NCBI RefSeq assembly: GCF_002715865.1
Contig: NZ_CP017696.1
Coordinates: 620,001 to 684,000, forward strand
DNA length: 64,000 nucleotides
Source of the DNA: Bifidobacterium asteroides DSM 20089
Lineage (GTDB): Bacteria; Actinomycetota; Actinomycetes; Actinomycetales; Bifidobacteriaceae
Reading direction: 5' to 3'
In this document: positions 38,001 to 46,071 of the stretch, in pieces
Layout: each line of letters starts with the position of its first letter
Position numbering within the stretch: position 1 is the stretch's first letter
Made by a program: the position numbers and the translations under genes
Notes under the pieces: model-generated
What the model was told of the DNA's origin: nothing
The model's input: only the letters and a program-made list of their open reading frames with translations
Databases searched by the model: none

Positions 38001-39992
38001 CTGGCTGAGATTCGTCGGCGTGTGCGCGGCCAGGAGGACGAACCGGTGACGGAGGCACAGGTCCGAGCCATGCTGGAGGAGCTGCAGGCCCAGTCCAGGG
38101 TGGTTCGGGTCAGGCTGGGTACACGCGACTGCTGGGTATGGGCCGGCCAGGCAGGGCGGCTGGCAGCGGTCCTGGGCCCAGGCATCCGGACATCGCCCCA
38201 GTCAATAAAGGAATCGGAATCAGACAGCGATGCCTTCGACCAGCTGGTCAGGCAATACGCTGCGGTCCATGGGCCATTCACCACCCAGGACCTGTCTGGT
38301 CACCTGGGCCTGGGAAGTGCTCCCTTGGAGGACAGATTGCGTTCCCTGACCGCACGCGAGCTGCTTATGACCGGGGTTTTCCCTCGGCCTGACCTGAGCG
38401 CCTATGGCGAGCCTGGATGGGAGGGAGGCGAACCCCGCCGAGGGTGGCTGGATCCCGAGGTCTTCCGTCGGTTGCGCTCGAGGTCCCTGGCCAAGGCCAG
38501 CAAGGCCGCCAGTCCCGTCCCCGGCCATGTCTACAGCGATTTTCTTCTTCATCGGCAGGGTCTGTCACCCCTCGGCCAGGAGCCCCTGATGGGCACCGAG
38601 GGGCTTCTGGAGGTGGTGGGGCAGCTGGAAGGTCTGGACCTGCCGCCTGTGCTCTGGGAGTCGGCCATCTTCCCGGCCAGGGTGCGTGATTACGGTCCCG
38701 CATTGATGGACGATCTGCTGGCCTCGGGCCAGGTGGTCTGGGTGGGGTCCGACCAGGGCGAGGGGCCTCTGGGAGCCATGACCTTTTATCTGGCCGAGGA
38801 CCTGGATGAGGAGTTTCCGGCACAAGCTGCCGGTTCTCAACCAGTAACGGATGAGGCCGGCAAGTCGGGCAACCCAGGCAATCTGGAAGAGACCCTGCTG
38901 GGTGTCTTGGACGACGGGGGAGCCTACCGGTTCGATCGCCTTCTGCGCGCCTGTGCCAGCCGGTGCGGGAATGACATTGAGTCCCCTGATTCTGAATCCT
39001 TTGATTCTGAAGCCTCCGGTCAGGAGGCTTTGGCCCGGTCGCTCTGGGATCTGGTCAGGCGTGGATTGGTCACCAACGCCTCCCTGGCTCCGGTCCGGCG
39101 ACTGGCCCTAGGATCGGGTCCGCTGCCATCGGGGAGGGCCCGCCGTTTGCCTCATGGTCTTCGTGGACTCAGCAGGACCGTAGGTCGCGCGGCTTTAAGA
39201 CGGACGGCTGGCTCATTGGCGCTGTCAGCGGCGGAGGAGGGATTCTGGACCCTGGTTGCGGATGAGCGCGGAGTAGCAGAAAGTGCAGCGGGCACCGGCG
39301 TGGCCAATCCAAGCGACAAATCGAGAGGCAGCCGGGATGGTGACCGGCAGCGTACCGTCCGCCTTGTTCACGAGGGGCAAGCCATCCTGGATCGCTATGG
39401 GCTCCTGGCTCCGGTCCTGCCTGAGGTACGGTCCCACCCTGGTGGATTTTCGGCGCTCTATCAGGTTTGCAGACGCATGGAGGAGGCCGGCCAACTGACA
39501 CGTGGAGTCATCGTGGATGGTTTTGGCGGCGCCCAGTTCGCCCCCCGGGAGGTGATTGACCAGCTCAGAGGCTTCCAAGAGGATGAGCACAATGGTGATG
39601 GCGGATTGGAGCGGCGGCCTCCCGAGCCGGTGGTCATGGATGTGACCGATCCTGCCAACCTCTATGGCACGGCCCTTGCCTGGCCCTCCATATCCGGGGA
39701 TGCCGGTGGTCGGCCCACCCGGCGGGCGGGAAACCTTGTGGTGCAGAATCGAGGCCGTGCCCTGGTCCATGCGGCGCCCAAGGGGCATCATCTGCTGGTT
39801 TTCGGTAAGCCCGAGCGTGGATTGCTGGAGGCCGCCTTCGTCCAGCTGGCCTCATGGCTGAGGCGGGAGGGGCAGGGACGCATCCTCTTCAGCGATGCCA
39901 ATGGCCGCCCCCTGACCATGCGTGAACCGGTGGGCATGGCCATGGCCGCAGCCGGGTTCACGGCCGGGCCAGGCGGCATGGCCCTCTACTGA
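35037..39992 (+). CDS. lhr: Lhr-family ATP-dependent helicase
   Basis: 1651 residues, in the range of bacterial long Lhr (about 1500). SF2 core: Q-motif region PTPTQVQAW, Walker A SPTGSGKT, DEIH (motif II), SATVRP (motif III), motif V ATSSLELGIDMDSVDLV and motif VI LQRVGRADHQVG. After the helicase core come the Lhr winged-helix/beta-barrel domains and the large C-terminal region found only in long Lhr. The family translocates 3'-5' on DNA with preference for RNA:DNA hybrids and acts in repair. Ser/Gln-rich low-complexity inserts lie near residues 310-350 and 1295-1330. GTG 35037 and ATG 35046 are both possible. It sits between parE and convergent parC. Confidence 0.93.
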   Translation: MTHMDGPLDNFSPQTADWFRRAFPEGPTPTQVQAWPAIRSGGDALIISPTGSGKTLAAFLWAIDELMTRPRRSRKPGVAVLYISPMKALGTDVARNLQGPLEGIAERFARQGRKAPKVRTGIRTGDTDARGRRALAAHPPDILVTTPESLYLMLTSKTASTLRNVQTVIVDEIHVLAGNKRGAHLALSLERLDDLVGRPVQRIGLSATVRPPEQVARFLGGSRHVSLIQPKSSTAMDLRLIEPLEDMGDLAAPPGESGQDGQNGDQRSGSIWPAVERAILDQILSHHTTLVFVNSRGLAERLTARLNDLHQSDLQESKHRSRGSSGQDQPDLSPETEEPTARAGQVGEPAHYDSATGSTSGRTSGQVVDQPIAMAHHGSVSKERRRQVEDDLKAGRLRCVVATSSLELGIDMDSVDLVIQVNAPLSTASGLQRVGRADHQVGRVSQARLFPLTREQILECTASMESMVQGDIEPTIMPNSPLDVLAQQTVAAAAMGPLKEEDWLATVRRAAPFAHLDQQVYRAVLGMLSGAYTSQDFTAFRPILVWDHQTGTLTARPGAQRLAVTSGGTIPDRGSYSVVMPSEAAGGKPRRVGELDEEMVYESRKGDVITLGTTSWRIQQITRDRVVVVPAPGRSARLPFWHGEGTGRDPAFGRRLGRLARELSQGLIPAVQTASGRPGFTQAVCSRLLKDGLDRPAINNMAAFLAEQQVSTGQVPDDMHLVVERCPNEEGDLRLILHSPYGRRVNEPWALAVAARLSRERGYDGSVWAGEDGIVVQIPGTDAFLEDQRIFGFTPDQIEREVRRHLVGSALFQSRFRQCAARSLYMPRMEPGRRVPLWQQRLRASRLLDAALKEDDFPLVLETMRECLQDVYDMPALRELMADLEQGSVRLVPASTRTPSPMASGLLFGYLGTFMYQYDMPKAERDSAMLAIDSDLLEQMVGQVDMADLLDQGTVDQVTADLQRLSPRTQVKGAEGLADLLRTLGPMDLAEIRRRVRGQEDEPVTEAQVRAMLEELQAQSRVVRVRLGTRDCWVWAGQAGRLAAVLGPGIRTSPQSIKESESDSDAFDQLVRQYAAVHGPFTTQDLSGHLGLGSAPLEDRLRSLTARELLMTGVFPRPDLSAYGEPGWEGGEPRRGWLDPEVFRRLRSRSLAKASKAASPVPGHVYSDFLLHRQGLSPLGQEPLMGTEGLLEVVGQLEGLDLPPVLWESAIFPARVRDYGPALMDDLLASGQVVWVGSDQGEGPLGAMTFYLAEDLDEEFPAQAAGSQPVTDEAGKSGNPGNLEETLLGVLDDGGAYRFDRLLRACASRCGNDIESPDSESFDSEASGQEALARSLWDLVRRGLVTNASLAPVRRLALGSGPLPSGRARRLPHGLRGLSRTVGRAALRRTAGSLALSAAEEGFWTLVADERGVAESAAGTGVANPSDKSRGSRDGDRQRTVRLVHEGQAILDRYGLLAPVLPEVRSHPGGFSALYQVCRRMEEAGQLTRGVIVDGFGGAQFAPREVIDQLRGFQEDEHNGDGGLERRPPEPVVMDVTDPANLYGTALAWPSISGDAGGRPTRRAGNLVVQNRGRALVHAAPKGHHLLVFGKPERGLLEAAFVQLASWLRREGQGRILFSDANGRPLTMREPVGMAMAAAGFTAGPGGMALY

Positions 39993-40009
39993 GTCTTCAC
40001 TGGGTGCCC

Positions 40010-42646
40010 TCAGGCCACGAAGGCGATGGGAGCTGCCAGCTCCTGGCCGGATGCGTCCCGGCGCATGTCCACGTCGGGCAGCTCGACCGGCGAGCCGGCG
40101 GCGGTGCTGGCGTGCAGTGGCCAGGTGCCAACCCGGGCCAGCAGCAGGGTGTCCTGACCCTTGAGGAAGCGCTGGGAGCGCACGCCGCGAGTCCCGCGGC
40201 CCTTGACCGGATACATCTCCAGCGGAGTCAGCTTGGCCGACCCGTTCTCGGTACCGGGCAGGGCCTCTGAGTCGCCGGCCACGGTCAGGACCACCGCTCC
40301 GGCCTGGGTGCTCATGCCGTTCTCGCCGGTCTCCTGATAGGTCCAGCCGATCTCTCCGGCCGGCACGACTGTAAAGGTGGCGACCTGGCAGCCCTGGGCC
40401 AGACGGATGCCCGCCATGCCGGCTGCATTGCGTCCCTGGGGTCGGACCTTGTCTCCCGTGAAAGTCAGCAGGCTGGCATCAGAGGAGATGATCACCATGC
40501 GGTCCCCGTCCTGGCAGGGGGCTGCGAAGACCACCTGGTCGTCGTCCTTCAGGTCGATGACCGACCAGGAGTCCATGGTGGTCGGCGACTCGCGGTTCCA
40601 GCGCTTGACCGTGCCCAGGCGTGTTCCCAGGGCCAGGGGCCGGGAGTCGGCCATGTCGATGACGGTGATGGCATGCTCGTCGGCCTGGGGTTCGGTGCTG
40701 GCGGTCCCGCCCAGGAGCTCGTCGGCCACGATGCCTCCGCTCAAATTGGGGTTGGCGGTGGCCGGGATCAGCGGCAGGTCGGCCACGGGAGCGGTGATCA
40801 GCCGTCCAGCTGTGGTGACCAGGCCGTAGGTGGCCAGGGTGGTGGTGGCGAATATGGCGATGATCTGGTCGTCATGCCCCCGGTCCTGGTTGCGCGGCCG
40901 AGACCGCCAGGCGTCCAGGGCGCCCGGAGTGCTGCGTGCCAGCAGGCCGGTGGCGCTCATCATGACCGTACAGGGCTTGTCCTCCATGTGCATGTCGCCG
41001 CCATCACTGCCGCGGCTGGTTCCTCCGCTGGCCAGCAGCGTAGCCTGTGAACCAGCACCGGCCTTGCCGGAGGTCTGCTGAGGGGTCTGCTGATCGCCGG
41101 CTGCTGCTGACTGCACGGGGGCCAGGTCTCCGGAGGGCTCCTGGTCCAGGATGACCGTGCGCCTGGGTGTGCCCCACTGGGCCACCGCCTGGTCCATCTC
41201 CTGGATGACCACCCGGTCCAGCTCGGCCGAGGAGCCCAGAATCCGTTCCAGCTCCTCCAGTTGCTTGTTGAGGTCGTCTCGCTCGCCCTCCAGCTCGATT
41301 CTGCTCATCTTGGTCAACCGCCGCAGACGCAGGTCAAGAATGTACTGGGCCTGGGTCTGATCCAGGTCGAAGACCGCCATCAGCCTGGTCTTGGCCGCAT
41401 CAGCATCGTCCGAGCCGCGGATGACCTGGATGACCTCGTCGATGTCGACCAGGGCCAGCAGGAGCCCCTCGACCAGGTGCAAACGCTCCAGGGCCTTCCT
41501 GCGTCGGAACTCGCTGCGCCGATGGATGACCGTGCGCCGGTGCTCCACCCAGACCTCCAGCAGCTCCTTGAGCCCCATGGTTCTGGGCCGTCCGTGGACC
41601 AGGGCCACGTTGTTGATGGTGAAGGAGTCCTCCAGGGGCGTGTACTTGAAAAGCTTGCCCAGAACCTTTGCCGGGTCGAATCCCGTCTTGATCTCGATGA
41701 CCAGGCGGGTCCCGTTGTGCCGGTCGGTCAGGTCGATGGCGCTGGAAATGCCCTCCAGCTTGTGGTTGCGCACACCCTCGGAGATGCGCTCCAGAACCCG
41801 CTCGGGGCCCACCATGAAGGGCAGTTCGGTGACCACGATGGCCTTCTTGCGGGCGGTCACGTTCTCCAGATGGGTGACGGACCTGGTCACGAAGGCTCCC
41901 CTGCCATGCTCGTAGGCCTTGCGGATGCCGTCCCGTCCCACGATGATCCCGCCGCCGGGCAGATCCGGGCCGGGCAGGTAGCGCATGAGTTCGTCCAGCC
42001 CTGCGTCCGGGTGGGCCATCAGATACTTGGCGGCGGCCACCACCTCGCCCAGGTTGTGGGTGATCATGTTGGTGGCCATGCCTACGGCGATGCCCGAGGC
42101 ACCGTTGACCAGCAGGTTGGGGATGGCCGAGGGCAGGACCTGGGGCTCCTTGAGCTTGTTGTCGTAGTTGGGGGAGAAGTCCACCGTGTCCTGGTCGATG
42201 TCGGCGTTCATGCCCAGGGCCGCCGGGGCCAGCCTGGCCTCGGTGTAACGGGAGGCGGCAGGACCGTCGTCCAGGGACCCGAAGTTGCCGTGGCCGTCGA
42301 CCAGAGGCAGACGCATGGCGAAGGGTTGGGCCAGACGGACCATGGCCTCATAGATGGATGAGTCACCATGGGGGTGCAGCTTGCCCATGACCTCGCCCAC
42401 GGCCCTGGCGGACTTCATGTAGGGGCGGTCGGGGTTGAGGTTCATCTGCCCCATCTGGTAGATGATTCGCCGCTGGACCGGCTTGAGTCCGTCACGGGCG
42501 TCGGGCAGGGCCCTGGCGTAGATGACGGAGTAGGCGTATTCCAGGAAGGACTTGCTCATCTCCTCGTTCAGAGGGGTTTCGACGATGTGCTCCTTGACCT
42601 GCCGGGGGTCGTACCCCGCCGCCTTGCTCCTGCGATGAGTTGCCAT
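40010..42646 (-). CDS. parC: DNA topoisomerase IV subunit A (GyrA-like)
   Basis: 878 residues. Breakage-reunion subunit: catalytic Tyr in [12 protein letters not shown], quinolone-resistance region [17 protein letters not shown] with the usual Ser and acidic residue intact, and a six-bladed C-terminal domain. ATG 42646 follows AGGAG; a TTG two codons upstream is less likely. A Gln/Ser/Gly-rich linker (about residues 500-555) precedes the C-terminal domain. It is convergent with lhr (17 bases apart) and pairs with parE at 32649. Confidence 0.92.
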   Translation of the reverse strand: MATHRRSKAAGYDPRQVKEHIVETPLNEEMSKSFLEYAYSVIYARALPDARDGLKPVQRRIIYQMGQMNLNPDRPYMKSARAVGEVMGKLHPHGDSSIYEAMVRLAQPFAMRLPLVDGHGNFGSLDDGPAASRYTEARLAPAALGMNADIDQDTVDFSPNYDNKLKEPQVLPSAIPNLLVNGASGIAVGMATNMITHNLGEVVAAAKYLMAHPDAGLDELMRYLPGPDLPGGGIIVGRDGIRKAYEHGRGAFVTRSVTHLENVTARKKAIVVTELPFMVGPERVLERISEGVRNHKLEGISSAIDLTDRHNGTRLVIEIKTGFDPAKVLGKLFKYTPLEDSFTINNVALVHGRPRTMGLKELLEVWVEHRRTVIHRRSEFRRRKALERLHLVEGLLLALVDIDEVIQVIRGSDDADAAKTRLMAVFDLDQTQAQYILDLRLRRLTKMSRIELEGERDDLNKQLEELERILGSSAELDRVVIQEMDQAVAQWGTPRRTVILDQEPSGDLAPVQSAAAGDQQTPQQTSGKAGAGSQATLLASGGTSRGSDGGDMHMEDKPCTVMMSATGLLARSTPGALDAWRSRPRNQDRGHDDQIIAIFATTTLATYGLVTTAGRLITAPVADLPLIPATANPNLSGGIVADELLGGTASTEPQADEHAITVIDMADSRPLALGTRLGTVKRWNRESPTTMDSWSVIDLKDDDQVVFAAPCQDGDRMVIISSDASLLTFTGDKVRPQGRNAAGMAGIRLAQGCQVATFTVVPAGEIGWTYQETGENGMSTQAGAVVLTVAGDSEALPGTENGSAKLTPLEMYPVKGRGTRGVRSQRFLKGQDTLLLARVGTWPLHASTAAGSPVELPDVDMRRDASGQELAAPIAFVA

Positions 42647-42750
42647 GCTCAAGCTCCTGCTCCTTCACGTTCCGCCTTATGATAACCGGACGGTCCGCCA
42701 AAGCGTGCCTGTTCGGCCCCGGTGTCGGCCTGGGGTCTGACCGTGGTTGA

Positions 42751-43983
42751 ATGGAAAGCATGGGTCTGGATACACCTGACATGAAGGAACTGCTGCAGCC
42801 GAGTCCGCCTATCCGATACGGGGACCAGGCGGGGGACAAGCAAGTTGGCGGGGCCAGGCATCTGTCCGCCGTTCTGCCAGCCCTGAGCGCCTGCCTGGGA
42901 GCACCCGTGGCCACCGACGTCCACCCCTCTGCCAAGACCCTCCAGGAGGCACTGGGACTGCCGGATGCTCGATCGGTGGTCGTCGTCCTGGTGGACGGTT
43001 TGGGATTCTGGAACCTGGTCAGCCGCCAGGGCCATGTGCCCTACCTGCGCTCGCTGCTGTCCGAACCCATCAACCAGCGTCCCCTCTGCACCAGCCTGCC
43101 TTCGACGACCGTGGCCGCCATGGGGGTCTTCGGCACCGGAACCTGTCCTGGGCTGACCGGCATGACCGGCTACACCCAGCTGAACCCCGACACCGGCCAG
43201 CTGAGCCAGATGATCCAGTTCAGGGGGGCTCAGGATCCCGAGCGCCTGCAGCGCCGTCCCACGGTCTTCGAGACCCTCCAGGCGCAGGGGGTTCGTGTTA
43301 CATCCTCGGGCCTGCCGCGTTTTCGTGACTCCGCCCTGACACGTGCGGCTCTACGTGGTGGGGAGTACCTGGCTCACAACCACTCCCGTCAGCGTCTCCT
43401 GGCCGCCTGTCAGGCTGCCCGCCAGCCGGGACTGACCTATCTTTACATCCGCGATGTGGACAAGGTGGGCCATCACAGCGGCTGGGAGGGCGAAGAATGG
43501 GTGGCCGCTCTTGAAGCGACCGATGCCCAGCTGGCTGAGCTCCACCGCCGACTGCCCGCCGGGACACTGACGGTGATCGTAGCCGATCACGGCATGGTCG
43601 AAGCCGATCCGGACCAGCGCATCGACATAGCCCAGGACCCGGAGTTGAACCGAGATGTGAGATTGGTGGGCGGCGAACCCAGGGCTGTCATGCTCTATTT
43701 GGATCCGGGGGTGGATCCCCAGGTCGTGGCTGCACGCTGGCAGGAGCATCTGGGGGAGCGGGCCTGGGTGCTGACCCGGGACCAGGCCATTGAACGGGGA
43801 ATCTTCGGTCCTGTCGATGCCCGTATTCGTCCCATGATCGGCGACATTATTGTTCTGGCCGGTGACCGGGTCACCCTGGTGAATTCGGCTGACCAGACTG
43901 ATGCGGCGACCAGGCTGCCTGGCGTCCATGGTTCTTGGACCCGTCTTGAGACACAGATTCCCTGCCTGATCGATCTGGTCTGA
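42751..43983 (+). CDS. Type I phosphodiesterase/nucleotide pyrophosphatase-like alkaline phosphatase-fold protein
   Basis: About 410 residues. Alkaline-phosphatase superfamily: VVVVLVDGLGFWNL (first metal Asp), the nucleophile Thr in CTSLPSTTVAAMGVFGTG, IRDVDKVGHHSG (metal Asp/His) and VIVADHGMVE (metal Asp/His). This composition is the soluble PhoD/NPP-like family common in actinobacteria; the natural substrate is not known. There is no signal peptide, so it is cytosolic. The start is uncertain (ATG 42751 or 42760). Its stop abuts the sepH stop on the other strand. Confidence 0.85.
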   Translation: MESMGLDTPDMKELLQPSPPIRYGDQAGDKQVGGARHLSAVLPALSACLGAPVATDVHPSAKTLQEALGLPDARSVVVVLVDGLGFWNLVSRQGHVPYLRSLLSEPINQRPLCTSLPSTTVAAMGVFGTGTCPGLTGMTGYTQLNPDTGQLSQMIQFRGAQDPERLQRRPTVFETLQAQGVRVTSSGLPRFRDSALTRAALRGGEYLAHNHSRQRLLAACQAARQPGLTYLYIRDVDKVGHHSGWEGEEWVAALEATDAQLAELHRRLPAGTLTVIVADHGMVEADPDQRIDIAQDPELNRDVRLVGGEPRAVMLYLDPGVDPQVVAARWQEHLGERAWVLTRDQAIERGIFGPVDARIRPMIGDIIVLAGDRVTLVNSADQTDAATRLPGVHGSWTRLETQIPCLIDLV

Positions 43984-45063
43984 CTACTTGCCGAAGAGGA
44001 TCTCATCCCAGCTGGGTACGGCCGACCGCCCGGAGTGTTTTTTGGCCCGCCTGCTGCTGCGACCATCCTTGGTCTCGTCCTCCTGCTCATCCTTACTGGC
44101 ATCATCGCCTTGATCCTGCTGCTCGGGCTGCTCATGGCCAGCCTGGCCCTGTCCATGGCTCTGCACCGGCAGGACCATTGTGGATTCATTGTCCCTGATG
44201 GGAGGATGCTCGGCCGTATCGGGGTCCTCGGTCAGCTCGGCATGGGGGTGGTTGGGCTCCCGGTCAACTGTCTGGTCCTGTCCTTCCTTGGGCTTGCCAT
44301 AGAGCCAGGCCGTGAGCGCCGCTTGACGCTCTCCGTTCACCTGGCCCACCGATCCGGTGTCGTCTTCTTCGATTTGAGCAAAGGCGTCCTCCTGGCTTGG
44401 AGGCCGCTTGTCGGTCTGGTCGTCGATCTCTTCGGCAGGGCCCTGATCCAAGGCGGGTCGCTCCTGTCCATGGCCGTCTTCGGAATCATCCAGCAGCATC
44501 CTGGCAGCCCCGTTCAGACAGGTAACGGTGTTGTCATGCATGTTCCAGGCCCAGCGGGCGTTGAAAATCCGTTTGTCCAGCGTGAACACGCCGTTGATGT
44601 TCCAGGGTTCGTACCCTCGTCTGGTGGCCTGCCAGGAAACCTGTGCCAGGCTGACCCCCGCACGGGCCAGCACCTTGCCTATCAGTTCCTGGTAGTTTCG
44701 CCCGCCTGATCCCTTGGGCGCCGGCATGGTCAGGAACTGCTCGATGGCGTACTTCTTCTCGGTCTCCACCGGGGCCGCGAAACGCCGTACCAAGGCTTCG
44801 TTGACAGCGTATTGCTGAGCCACCTGTTCGGGGCGGGCGCCGGCACGCACAGCCGCCTGGATGGCAGAGACAGGCAGGGGTTTGGACTTGCCTGTCTGAG
44901 GATCCACGTCCTCTTCTTCCTTGACCTGCTTGGCCTCAAGAATGGCGCGATCAAGCGCATCGTCGACCCGTACGGCGAAGTGCCGGTGGTCACAGACGAA
45001 GACCAGATCGCCCCTGTCGTCGACATGGTCAAAGCTGGCCATCCTGGTCCCATTCTCAGACAT
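43984..45063 (-). CDS. sepH: Septation protein SepH (DUF3071)
   Basis: 359 residues. The N-terminal ~150 residues match the actinobacterial SepH/DUF3071 domain (SFDHVDDRGDLVFVCDHRHFAVRVDDALDRAIL, then a helix-turn-helix-like segment AIQAAVRAGARPEQVAQQYAVNEALVRRFAAPVETEKKYAIEQF). In Streptomyces and mycobacteria SepH binds FtsZ and stimulates Z-ring assembly. The rest is a long acidic Glu/Asp/Gln-rich tail ending in a basic patch and SWDEILFG, which is typical of the family end. AGGGGC precedes the ATG. Divergent from DUF4193. Confidence 0.88.
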   Translation of the reverse strand: MSENGTRMASFDHVDDRGDLVFVCDHRHFAVRVDDALDRAILEAKQVKEEEDVDPQTGKSKPLPVSAIQAAVRAGARPEQVAQQYAVNEALVRRFAAPVETEKKYAIEQFLTMPAPKGSGGRNYQELIGKVLARAGVSLAQVSWQATRRGYEPWNINGVFTLDKRIFNARWAWNMHDNTVTCLNGAARMLLDDSEDGHGQERPALDQGPAEEIDDQTDKRPPSQEDAFAQIEEDDTGSVGQVNGERQAALTAWLYGKPKEGQDQTVDREPNHPHAELTEDPDTAEHPPIRDNESTMVLPVQSHGQGQAGHEQPEQQDQGDDASKDEQEDETKDGRSSRRAKKHSGRSAVPSWDEILFGK

Positions 45064-45230
45064 GCACGCCCCTATCCTCTTACGGTTCCTTTACACGGCC
45101 TCAGGTATTTCCATTGTGCCCTACGGTTGGTATTTTACGTGCTTTTGAAATCGTGTATCCTATGCGCAGTACATATCGTGTGGAATGACCGGTATACGAG
45201 GTGACTGGCCGAACAAGGAAAGGGTACACG

Positions 45231-45524
45231 ATGGCACAGGATTACGATACCCCGCGAGACAAGGATGACGACGAGGAATCCCTGCAGGAGCTTGGCAAGA
45301 GCGGGCAGGATTCCGGGGCTGACCTGGATGACGACGAGAACGCCATTGCCGAGGACTATGAGCTTCCGGGCGCTGACCTGAGCAATGAAGACTCCTCGGT
45401 GACCGTCATCCCCATGCAGGGCGATGAATTCATCTGCTCCAGCTGCTTCCTGGTCAAGCATCGGAGCCAGCTGGCCTACACCACATCCGACGGCAAGCCA
45501 GTCTGCAAGGAATGCGCCGCCTGA
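45231..45524 (+). CDS. DUF4193 acidic zinc-ribbon protein
   Basis: 97 residues. The N-terminus is very acidic and the C-terminus carries two CxxC pairs, FICSSCFLVKHRSQLA and PVCKECAA, predicting a zinc ribbon. This is the DUF4193 family, found next to dut or sigma factor genes in actinobacteria; function unknown. AAAGGG seven bases before the ATG. Its stop overlaps the start of dut (TGATG), so they are co-translated. Confidence 0.85.
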   Translation: MAQDYDTPRDKDDDEESLQELGKSGQDSGADLDDDENAIAEDYELPGADLSNEDSSVTVIPMQGDEFICSSCFLVKHRSQLAYTTSDGKPVCKECAA

Positions 45525-45988
45525 TGGCCTATGACGAGTCCTACAACGAGCCTGAAACGGTCGAGGTTCTGTTCCAGTCCTTGGACGGGGCCGACATGCC
45601 GAAATACGCCATGCCCGGTGACGCGGGGGCCGATCTTCGAGCCAGGGTGGCCGTGGATCTGGCCCCCTTCCAGCGGGCCTTGGTGCCTACCGGCGTCGCC
45701 CTGGCCCTGCCCAACGGCTACGTCGGCCTGGTCCATCCCCGTTCAGGACTGGCGGTCAAAATGGGTGTGACCGTGCTCAACGCGCCCGGGACCATCGATG
45801 CCGGGTACAGGGGCGAGATCAAGGTGCCGCTGATCAACCTTGATCCGCATGACTCGGTTCACTTCGAGCCTGGGGAGCGCATCGCCCAGCTGGTCATCCA
45901 GCGCTACGTGCAGGCCCGTTTCGTGCCCGCTGAACGCCTGCCCGGCTCGGTGCGTTCGGATGGCGGATTCGGCTCGACCGGCCGCTGA
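45524..45988 (+). CDS. dut: Deoxyuridine 5'-triphosphate nucleotidohydrolase (dUTPase)
   Basis: 154 residues, trimeric dUTPase. Hydrolyses dUTP to dUMP + PPi, keeping uracil out of DNA and feeding dTMP synthesis. All five motifs are present: GDAGADLRA, HPRSGLAVK, GTIDAGYRGEIKV (catalytic Asp), RIAQLVIQ and GSVRSDGGFGSTG. The start overlaps the stop of the DUF4193 gene by one base. rel follows after about 80 bases. Confidence 0.95.
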   Translation: MAYDESYNEPETVEVLFQSLDGADMPKYAMPGDAGADLRARVAVDLAPFQRALVPTGVALALPNGYVGLVHPRSGLAVKMGVTVLNAPGTIDAGYRGEIKVPLINLDPHDSVHFEPGERIAQLVIQRYVQARFVPAERLPGSVRSDGGFGSTGR

Positions 45989-46071
45989 TGCACCCTGCGG
46001 ACACGAGCGACCCGAATGGGCTATGCGGAAGTGTAGGATTGGTGCATTATATCGGGACATTGGAGGCTTGA

